Of a stretch of DNA of 64,000 nt, positions 45,455-56,100 are shown in pieces. Location: positions 49,264 through 113,263 of the forward strand of contig WFMF01000535.1 of NCBI GenBank assembly GCA_011033025.1, given 5' to 3'. The DNA is from Beroe forskalii (lineage: Eukaryota > Ctenophora > Nuda > Beroida > Beroidae). The translations under genes and the position numbers were made by a program. The notes under the pieces are model-generated. The model made no database searches and was not told the DNA's origin. It worked only from the letters and a program-made list of their open reading frames with translations. Position 1 is the first letter of the stretch, and the number at the start of each line of letters is the position of its first letter.

Positions 45455-45640
45455 AGTGTTCGTGCATGCGCGCCATGATGGCTCAGCTGAAGGACAATGC
45501 TGGGATTACATTCGATCGGTGGGACATCGACATGAAGTGCCCATCACCCAGAGATGTAAGCTATGAATTTAGATATGAGGGGGTTTTACATTCAGTGTGG
45601 AGAGGGGTTTCAAGGGGTTCAGAGTTTTATGATAGAACAA
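45455..45640 (+). other. Gene-conversion tract shared with 57903-58060
   Basis: The 101-bp exon is identical to the paralogous exon at 57903-58003, and the following 60 bp of intron are close. Neighbouring exons of the two genes are far more diverged. Here the acceptor is TACATGG|AGTGTT (no AG before the exon) instead of TTCCACAG|AGTGTT. Confidence 0.8.
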
Positions 45641-45794
45641 CCCTCAAACAATATAAAAACAATAAAACCATGAAAAGAAACAATTAAAACCTCTAAAAAC
45701 CTGGTCTGCTCCTCAGGTCCTAGTGGAAGGCGTGAGACTGGGATGTCCTTGGACGAAAGCCAACGCTCCGTACTACAACCCAGTCCTCAACTGA

Positions 45795-47191
45795 TTCAAG
45801 TCTCAACAGTCTCAGAGCTTTCAGCCGAGACAGCGTAGTGGGACTGTGCCTGAATTAGCATTCAAATAGCAAAAAAGACTAATTGATTTCAATTAATTCT
45901 TGTCGCGAAATCTTTATATTATAGCTTTATAGTTTTTTAAATCAAGCTTAGATATTAAACCGAGCTTTTTGATAGTTAACAGAAGTTTAAAACTTTTAAG
46001 ATATGGAATCCATATTTAACTTAAGATAATCTCTTAAACTTAACAATTGTTATAATTGTGTGAATAATCAGACAGAAGTCGGGAAAACTTGCAGATTCTG
46101 ATCTGTGTGATATTGGGATTAAAAATATCTTAGATTTTTGCGAGATTTCCTTCTGATATCGATATGTTATTATATTGTTTTATTTCATGTTTTCAATGAA
46201 TATATTATTACTACAGTTCTTTTGAACGAAAAATCATTAAATGAAATGTTCGTTTCAATTTGTTCTCTGACTTGAACGTTAAGTAATTGCTTGGGTGTTG
46301 GAAAGTTTATGGGAGGTTTGTGGCATGAAATAAAAGAGATGAAATCGAAAAGAAAAGGGTGAGGGGCCTCGAGTTTCCATTAAATTTATTTTATGCTTAA
46401 ATAAACAGCAATCCCAACGGGTAACTCCTGATTCGATTGGAGAATTAACTTCCTTTCCACATTACCTAATAACATCGCCTAATGAGAACATGACAAAGGC
46501 TGTAATGGCCAGTCTGGAGTCTGGTGGGGGATTAGATTACGTTTTGCAGGGATTTTGCACCCTGCAGATAATAGAATTTGTAATGAAATAATGCGCATTT
46601 TTATCAATACACTTTGATATTACAGCTCGAATATCAGCTGCGAAATAATGGTTTGACTTGCCGATAAACTAATTATTCTGACTATGTTGACGCTTGTGTT
46701 GATACAATCGTATTAGTTTTCTTGCTTCTAAATTTTTCTATATTTGGTCTCGTTATTTTGCTTGCTTTTCAGTTTATCACACTTTCCAAAAGTTAAGATT
46801 TCATAATTTATCCTTATTTCGAATAAACGAATTTCAAGTATAACAAGTGGTCATCTACTAATAGTAATATCATTACACTCTTAAATTGAATATTTCTCCA
46901 CAAAATTTTCTCAATTTGACGGTTCTCATCTGCTTGAACTATGACAGACTATTGGAGTTTGAACTATTGGAGTTTGAAGAACATCAACTTTTTTATTACG
47001 TGTCCGAAGAAACCTCCATTTCCGTCTTTTTCGAGCTCCTCGTCTCTTTTCTTGACTGCTTTCATCCACCTCGGTATGATGAAAATTGATAAGTTTCAAG
47101 AGAAATTTTATTTGTGAAGATTAATTGCTGCTTGGAAAACTTTGAATTGATTGATGATTATAAACTATATTTGTGATTTCTCCCAAAAGAA
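45795..47191. other. Spacer between the two VWD paralogues
   Basis: AT-rich, with no clear repeat array, which is unusual here. It should hold the 3' UTR of the first and the promoter of the second gene. A 67-codon frame at 46886-47089 has no domain. Confidence 0.5.
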
Positions 47192-50100
47192 ATGTTGGTG
47201 CTGCTAGTAACGACCTTTCTCTTTGCTTCGTTGCACACAGGTAAGGAGAAATTAAAAGAATTTCCGTAGATTAAAATTAGAAACGTTTATTTTCTTTATT
47301 TCGCCCATTAAAGGATCTGAGATTGCACTGATGACCTATAAAAATGAGAGTGATGACGGGATCAGAGACGTGCTGTTGTGATCAGTTTCTTGAAGACCCT
47401 CAGTAAATAACTCATGTTTTCAGGGAGTTCTCGGGAATGGATGCAAAGATAACGAGATAATCATGGAATATGGAGGTTTGTATTATTTTCTGAGTTGTGG
47501 GTCAGTGGAGACTGTCAGTGTCGAGAGTCATGCGTTCGAACCCCGTCAAGGGCAAAATTTCAATGTGGCACATTTAAATTTTGCCCTTGACGGGTCAGCC
47601 CATTGACAATGTGCTAACTAAAAGAAAAGATAAATAGAATAGGATAATGATGCTAAGTTGGTGACAATGATGATCGTGTTTAGACAACCATTTAATTCGC
47701 CAACAAAGCATTCTATCAACTCTTAACCATAACTCATTAAACAAAGCATTCCATTGTAGAATGTAGAGAGGATTCCATAATAACCGGGCTAAATCGCAGG
47801 GAAGCAAATCTGCATTGATTGCGGAGAGGGGTGGAAGCCTAACGCAGACAAAAGCAACTGTGTGCAAGGTAAGACAACAGGGACAAAAACAACTGGGTTA
47901 TCATGGCAATCACCATGGCAACAGATCATTAACAATTACTGTAACACATTAGTAGAACTTCCGTGGCTTATTTAAAGTTTCTTATCTCACTTCCACCAAC
48001 CACCTTGGTTACCATGCATATAATCAACCTGGTAACACACTTCCACTCTGGTTACCATGCATTTAATCGCCCTGGTAACACTACCAACATGATAACCATA
48101 CAATCAATCCCCCTTGTAACACTACCACCATGGTAACCATGGTAACTTATCCCCTTGGTAACGCAGAGGAAGGCGAAGGGTGTCCCCCTGGTACCTACAT
48201 CGGAATAGCCGCTGACTCCATGTGCTCCCCGTGTGCGCTGGGCTCGTGGTCAGCGGGAGGTGACTTCGTGTGCACGACGTGTCCTGAGGGCTACACGACG
48301 CTGAGCACCAGGTCCACTTCCCCTGATGACTGTGTGGAGGAAGGAGACGAGGAGGTCACAGGTGAGAAGGAACTAGGAGTAACTAGTAGCAACCAGTTGT
48401 TGTAACCAGTAGTAACTAGTAGCAACCAGTTATTGTAACCAGTAGTAACTGGTATCAACTATTTGTAAGCAACTATAATCTGTAAGTTCTAGTAACAGGT
48501 AACTTGTAGTCTAGTAGTAACAAGAAGTGACCAGGATGTGACCAAGACCTGAAGAGACCTTGGGTAACAAATGGTAAATATTAGTAACTTGTGGTTACAC
48601 TAATAGTCATTTCATCACCATAGTAACGTTGTGATATTTCAGAATTCTGTGCTGCTGGAACGCGGTATGACACTAACACAAGAGACTGTGTCTTCTGCGA
48701 ACCTAACACTTACAGCGTGGTATGTACTCACTAACTCTTTACTTTACTTTGACTTACATTCACCATGGTAACCTTGATCATCATGGTAACTCTGTTCAGG
48801 GTGGTATAGCAGTAACCATGGTAGCCCCCTTCGGGGTGTTATATCAATCACCATGGTAATCCTAGTCAGGGTTGTATACCAGTCGCCACGGATACCCTGG
48901 CTAGGTTGGTATAGGTACCAGTAACCATGGTAACTCTGTTCAGGGTGGTATACTAGTCGCCATGGTAACCCTGGCTAGGTTGGTATACCAGTAACCATGG
49001 TAACTCTGTTCAGGGTGGTATACCAGTCGCAATGGTAACCCTGACTAGGTTGGTATACCAGTAACCATGGTAACTCTGTTCAGGGCGTTATACCAGTCGC
49101 CATGGTAACCCTGGCTAGGTTGGTATAGGTACCAGTAACCATGGTAACTATGTTCAGGGTGGTGATAGAGTGCTCTCCTGCACACCATGCCCAAAAGGCT
49201 TCATCTCTGACGAGGGAGCAGTGAGCGTTGACGACTGCGTTCTAGGTACGATGTCCCCGATATCTGCAAATTTCATAATTTATCTCTGGATAAAGCTGAA
49301 ACTAGTTTGGTACAATTTAAACAAGCGCAGAAATCCAAGCTTCGCCATTTGTCGTAGGTACCAATTTAATAAATATCTTTTCAACGCAGGTCCCTGCGGT
49401 GCCGGAAACTTCGCAAAGGACGATGCTTGCGAAGTCTGCCCTCCCAACACCTTCAATCCGCTGGAGGATGCCACATCTTGCAGAAACTGCCCAGTGGGCA
49501 TGGTATCCCCTGAAGGATCCACCAGCGAATCAGACTGCTCCTTCGGTAATGTGTTCCCATGGTAACCACCATGACAACCCTTCAGTTTAATGTCTTCATC
49601 TTTATATGAGCTGATTAATCCAATCCTAGCTAGGGTAGAACAAGAAGTATTCCTGAGTTTCCCTGACCCCTCTCCCCCAGCTGCGTGCAGTGCTGGGGAC
49701 CACATGACTGAGTCCGGGTGTCAGCAGTGTCCGGCGGACTCCTACAGCGGGGCCGGGGCTGCTGCCTGCTCTCAGTGCCCTCGGGGAATGAAGTCAGCCC
49801 CGGGATCCACCTCTCAGGACGACTGCTACCACGGTAAGTACACTACTCAGAGTCCATCATGTGAAACACACTAATTCTTAGAAACCCTACAGTTTAAACT
49901 TATAAGCCAGATGGCTCCCAGACAAGCTCCCTCTTGAATGACCCTGCATTCGCAGAGGCAGTGCCCGGCAACTGGGGGGAGTGGGGGGAGTACAGCGAGT
50001 GCGCGGCGGAGTGCGGCGAGGCGGGGCTCCGCACCAGAACGCGGCAGTGCGACAACCCGGCCCCGGCTCACGGGGGAAATGCTTGCGCAGGGGAGGACAC

Positions 50101-53100
50101 CGAAACTGCGGAGTGCCAGGGAGAACCTTGCATAGGTGGGTAGAGTATACCTTATAAGGCATGTATACCTCAAGGCATGTATACCTTATAAGGCATGTAT
50201 ACCTTATAAGGCATGTATACCTTATAAGGCATGTATACCTTATAAGGCATGTAAAATTCTACCAGAGTGTAATATTTACTGATGAGATATTGCTCACTCT
50301 GCAGCAGGGATTAAGGAGGACTTGCAGAATTTTTTGATGCAAGATCTGGAATAGACAGTCAATTGGATGGCATTTGTTGAACAAGAAACACGTTATCATT
50401 CGCCCCTGTTTTCAAACACAAGGAAATGTCATTAATCATTTTATTGATGTCAATGTTGTAACGATATTACAGTTTGGGCAAATGATGAAATCCTATCACT
50501 AATCGATACCTCCGATTAGAGGTAAATGATTTATTAGGGTTAGGGCTGATGCCCCTTCCTTTCTCCAACAATCAAGAATAGAGATCTCTCTCATAAGCCG
50601 CGGCTTCACCGAGTACACTGTTCTGTGTACCGCGTGTAAGTACACCGAATACGATGTACACCGTGACACTGTGTGCTGGATAATGTCAGAACGTCCCAAG
50701 CTGTCACGGCAGGTTGAGACAGAGGACCATGGCGGACAAGCCTTCATTTTACACTCCACAAATCTAGCATGTATTAGAAGAAAGCCAAATTTCAGGATGA
50801 ATCGAACCAGTTTTGTGTCTTATAACTTTTTTACCTTTGTGTCTTATAACTCCTAACGTTCCCTCTGATTGCAGTGCCCGGCAACTGGGGGGAGTGGGGG
50901 GAGTACAGCGAGTGCGCAGCGGAGTGCGGCGAGGCGGGGCTCCGCACCAGAACGCGGCAGTGCGACAACCCGGCCCCGGCTCACGGGGGAAATGCTTGCG
51001 CAGGGGAGGACACCGAAACTGCGGAGCGCCAGGGAGAACCTTGCTCAGGTGGGTGGAAGTTAACATTTTGGAAATTCAGGGCATTTATTACAGGTTTGAG
51101 CAACCAATGGTAGCCTATTGTGACCAGTTGTAACTAGTTATGGCCAGTAATAACCTGTAGAAACACATATAGTTCGTCACCATGGTAACATCACGATATT
51201 TCAGATTTCTGTCCGGCTGGTAAACGGTATGACACTAACACAAGAGACTGCGTCTTCTGCGAAGCTAACACTTACAGTATGGTAAGTTCTCACTGACTCA
51301 CTTCAATAACCATGTTTAGGCACGCATACCAGTCACCATGGCAACTCTGGTCGGGGTGGTATACCAGTAACCATGGTAACCCTTCATGTTGGTAGACCAG
51401 TCACCATGGTAATTGTGCTCAGGGTGGTATACCAGTCAACCATGGAAACAATGTTCAGGGTGGTACACCAGTAACCATGGTAACAATGTTCAGGGTGGTA
51501 TACTAGTCACCATGGAAACAATGTTCAGGGTGGTATACCAGTTACCATGGTAACCCTTGTCAGGGTGGTATACCAGTAACCATGGTAACTCTGTTCAGGG
51601 TGGTGATGGAGTTCTCTCCTGTAAACCATGCCCAAAAGGCTTCATCTCTGACAGAGGAGCAGTGAGCTTTTACGACTGTATTCTAGGTATGATGTTCCAT
51701 CTGTTCTCAATATCTGCAAGTTTCATAATGTATCTGGATAAAGCTCAAACTAGTGTCCTAACTACTACAGAGTCAGAAGTGAAAGAGCAGAAATCCAAGC
51801 TCCGCCGTTTGTCGTATCTATTCAATACCATCCCAACGCAGGTCCCTGCGGTGCCGGAAACTTCGCAGAGGACTATGCTTGCGAAGTCTGCCCTCCGAAC
51901 ACCTTCAATCCGCTGGAGGATGCCACATCTTGCAGAAACTGCCCAGTGGGCATGGTATCCCCTGAAGGATCCACCAGCGAATCAGACTGCTCCTTCGGTA
52001 ATGTGTTCCCATGGTAACCACCATGACAACCCTTCAGTTTAATGTGTTCATCTTTATATAAGCTGATTGTTCCAATCCTAGCTAGGGTAGAGCTATAATT
52101 ACTGATCCCAGTTTCCCTGACCCCTCTCCCCCAGCTGCGTGCGGTGCTGGGGACCACATGACTGAGTCCGGGTGTCAGCAGTGTCCGGCGGACTCCTACA
52201 GCGGGGCCGGGGCTGCTGCCTGCTCACAGTGCCCTCAGGGAATGAAGTCAGCCCCGGGATCCACCTCTCAGGACGACTGCTACCACGGTAAGTACACTAC
52301 TCAGAGTCCATCATGTGAACACACTAATTCTTAGAGGCCTTACAGTTTAAACAGCCAGATGGCTCCCAGACAAGCTCCCTCTTGAATGACCCTGTGTTCG
52401 CAGAGGCAGTGCCCGGCAACTGGGGGGAGTGGGGGGAGTACAGCGAGTGCGCCGCGGAGTGCGGCGAGGCGGGGCTCCGCACCAGAACGCGGCAGTGCGA
52501 CAACCCGGCCCCGGCTCACGGGGGAGATGCTTGCGCAGGGGAAGACACCGAAACTGCGGAGTGCCAGGGAGAACCTTGCATAGTTGTCTGTGAAGGTTTG
52601 AATGCTGCTTGAGACATGAAGGCGGGATGAGATGGTTCGACTGGAGGTTGAAAGTTGGCAACTTGACAAAAGTCTAGAGACCCCAGCATCTGCTACTCTT
52701 CTAGTTAACCCACTAACGAATGAACATCGCAGTTGTCTGTGAAGCGGGTTCCTACAGGGGAGAAGACAACACCTGTTTGACCTGTGAGGAAAGCACATAC
52801 AGTCTGGGAGGGGCTGACTTCTGTACGCCCTGCCCTGACGCTAAGTTCAGCTATGCAGGAGCTGCCAGCCCTGACGAGTGCTACCTTAAAATAGGTGAGT
52901 TCGATCGACTCTAGAACCCCAATCATTCCCGCCCAGACTTGAATCCATTTTGAAGTATAAACCATGTCATTCCTTGCCAGACGTTGTCTGGCCCATATTG
53001 TAAATCAACGGGTCGTGCAGAGGGCCAGCCATTCCTGCCATTCCATTGGTAACAATGCGAAAACTGCAGCTAGAATAGAGGTTTATGTATCCGGATCAAT

Positions 53101-56100
53101 GTCTGCTGAACTAACCTGTGTCGATGACGAAACAGGAGCTGAGATAGCAACTGCGTACTTTTCAAATGATGGTGCGACTACCGTAGTAAGTAGAAGAGGA
53201 GGCGACTTATAATACACTGCAACTTTTGAATAACACCCTTGAAGTTGAATGACACTGCAGAAAAGTGTCAGATTTGTTATTTAAAATTTGTTATTTTAAA
53301 ACTAAAACAGCACATTCCAGGAAGCCAGTGCAACTTATAAAGCCACGCTGTCTTGTGACGACCCAACCTGGGTCTGCAGTGCTGCAGGATACCATTCAGT
53401 TTCTGTTGATGTACCTGTTCCTGTTTTCACCGGAGAGTTCGAGAGGAGCTCACAGCTTATGTAAGTTTCTAAGGGCTGCTTCGGGTTGCAAGTATAAAGG
53501 TTGTTAGGATATTGGTTGCTAGGGTATGGGTTGCAAGGATATTTTATTGGTTGCTAGGGTATATTATGCTATGGGTTGCTAGGATATAGGTTACCAGGCT
53601 ATGGGTTGCTAGAATATATGCTAAGGGTTGCTAAGATATTATTCGTTGTCATGGTAACCATGTTCCTGTTTCAGTGAAGAAGGAGTTGAGGTTGCCACGC
53701 TGGACAGTGAGATAACAGACAGCACTCTGAACGTACAGTGGTACAAAGCAGGACGGACACATGGCCGAGTGGCGCTGGACACTGTGAGTTATTCCAGTAT
53801 TAAGCTTACCAGCCTTTTATCTGTGTGCAACAGGGACAGTTCGAACTTTACGCGTCTTTTGTGTGCGCGGCACATTGACATATGAATAACACCTCGCGCA
53901 AAAGACGCGCACACAAAAGACGCGCACACAAAAGACACACACACAAAAGACGCGCACACAAATGACAAAAGACGCGCACATTACAGTTCGAACTGTCACC
54001 GTAACCTTACCAGGGTGTAAGATCTATCACAGTAACAGAAGCTGGTAGAGGGTTACCATGACAACCTATTTCAGGGTGTAAGATCTATCACAGTATCAGA
54101 AGCTGGAAGAGGGTTACCATGACAACCTATTTCACAGTATCAGAAGCTGGTAGAGGGTTACCATGACAACCTATTTCAGGGTGTAAGATCTATCACAGTA
54201 TCAGAAGCTGGTAGAGGGTTACCATGACAACCTATTTCAGGGTGTAAGATCTATCACAGTATCAGAAGCTGGTAGAGGGTTACCATGACAACCTATTTCA
54301 GGGTGTAAGATCTATCACAGTATCAGAAGCTGGTAGAGGGTTACCATGACAACCTATTTCAGGGTGTAAGATCTATCACAGTATCAGAAGCTGGTAGAGG
54401 GTTACCATGACAACCTATTTCAGGGTGTAAGATCTATCACAGTATCAGAAGCTGGGTTACCATGAGGGTTACCATGACAACCTATTTCAGGGTGTAAGAT
54501 CTATCACAGTATCAGAAGCTGGTAGAGGGTTACCATGACAACCTATTTCAGGGTGTAAGATCTATCACAGTATCAGAAGCTGGTAGAGGGTTACCATGAC
54601 AACCTATTTCAGGGTGTAAGATCTATATCAGAAGCTGGTAGAGGTTACCATGACAACCCTATTTCAGGGGTGTTAGATCTATCACTGTATCAGAAGCTGG
54701 TAGGAGGGTTACCATGACAACCTATTTCAGGGTGTAAGATCTATCACAGTATCAGAAGCGAGGGTTACCATGACAACCTATTTCAGGGTGTAAGATCTAT
54801 CACAGTATCAGAAGCTGGTAGAGGGTTACCATGACAACCTATTTCAGGGTGTAAGATCTATCACAGTATCAGAAGCTGGTAGAGGGTTACCATGACAACC
54901 TATTTCAGGGTGTAAGATCTATCACAGTATCAGAAGCTGGTAGAGGTTACCATGACAACCTATTTCAGGGTGTAAGATCTATCACAGTATCAGAAGCTGG
55001 TAGAGGGTTACCATGACAACCTATTTCAGGGTGTAAGATCTATCACAGTATCAGAAGCTGGTAGAGGGTTACCATGACAACCTATTTCAGGGTGTTAGAT
55101 CTATCACAGTATCGGAAGCTGGTAGAGGGTTACCATGACAACCTATTTCAGGGTGTAAGATCTATCACAGTATCAGAAGCTGGGAGGTACACAGCCCAGA
55201 TATCCAGGTGTCCCCAACACAGCGCAGTGTACAAGGCATATAACGTGGTTACCAAGGTAACAGACTTCACTACTGATGACAAAGTGTGTTCTGTCTACGG
55301 AGATCCCCACGTCAGGACATTCGACGGTAAAATTACTGAAAAATACACCGAAATGATCAGCGAAATGATTTTACAATTTATCATCACGGCTTACTGTAAC
55401 TTAAATAACTTGAGAATCCTCCATATCATCTCCCACTTTTGAACCCATTGAACCCCAAATCTCCCTTTTCAACCCACTTTTTGAACCAAATCCCCAGGAG
55501 CCCCCTTTCATTCCCCAAACCCATTAAACCCCAAACCTACTTTGTTTTTTGAACCCATCAACTGGTATATTTACGGGAGGTCTGAGTCTCTTACCAAGGG
55601 CAGTGCACCTACGTGCTGGCGATCAGCGTGCTCAACAGAGCAGGTAGGTTTTCAACAAGCTGGGGGTAACATGTATCAACTTCCATAGAATTTTATCCCC
55701 CCCGGGGGGAGGTTATAGAATGTTACGAAATGAGTTGAAATCATAAGTAATCACTGACCTGTCATTTTCTAGAACAGTAAATTAAGGAATTACCAAATAT
55801 TATTTCCCTGTAGGCCCAGGCAACAACTTGAAGATGTTCGAAGTTAAGCGAGGCTTTGGAATAAACGACTCTGGAGTAATGAAAGGCGTGGCTGAGGGAG
55901 CAGAACTTTACATAGGAGGTAGACCTATTTGTTAGCTTCATACCCCCAAGGGGGGGGGGGGGAGGCAAACCTTTGTTAATCCTAGTTTACAATATTATTA
56001 TTAATTTGCACTGTAAAATGAATAGTGGAAACATTTGGAAGCATTGGGAGAAAGATACGAAAGAAAATCTAAAACTCTAAGAGGGAGTATGGACGTAATT

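Larger units (their letters stand above)
37503..45794 (+). pseudogene. Secreted PAN-like/GCC2-GCC3/VWD protein gene, upstream paralogue (frameshifted)
   Basis: Exons: 37503-37549, 38453-38682, 38862-39041, 40060-40175, 40293-40432, 40701-40806, 41094-41280, 42827-42964, 43864-43971, 44136-44274, 44450-44539, 44996-45050, 45181-45314, 45455-45555, 45717-45794. Exon 1 is a signal peptide (MALFTLALIAVFIAGS). Exon 2 is a PAN/apple-like Cys domain (ACRGGANP ... CEDRCNRDERCSGYS ... WCETYYS). Exon 3 is an ephrin-receptor-like Cys repeat. Then come two beta-rich exons and a VWD domain (CYVFGDPHVTSFDG, CTYVLAMDC, FEVKRGFGIND, WAVTHT). The exon total is 1849 nt, one over a multiple of three. Homology places the frameshift near 44171-44185 (VDNGE then WDGLTFAKVTLAEGSKSCGL). 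The exon at 45455 has lost its AG acceptor, and the exon at 40293 ends at a GC donor. Otherwise intact, so a recent pseudogene or assembly errors. Confidence 0.75.

Noticed and set aside
49871..50173. Frames of 90-150 codons antisense to the TSP1 exons (also 50764-51066 and 52340-52798)
   Set aside because: GC-rich shadows of the TSP1 exons. They cross splice sites and repeat in step with the exon copies.
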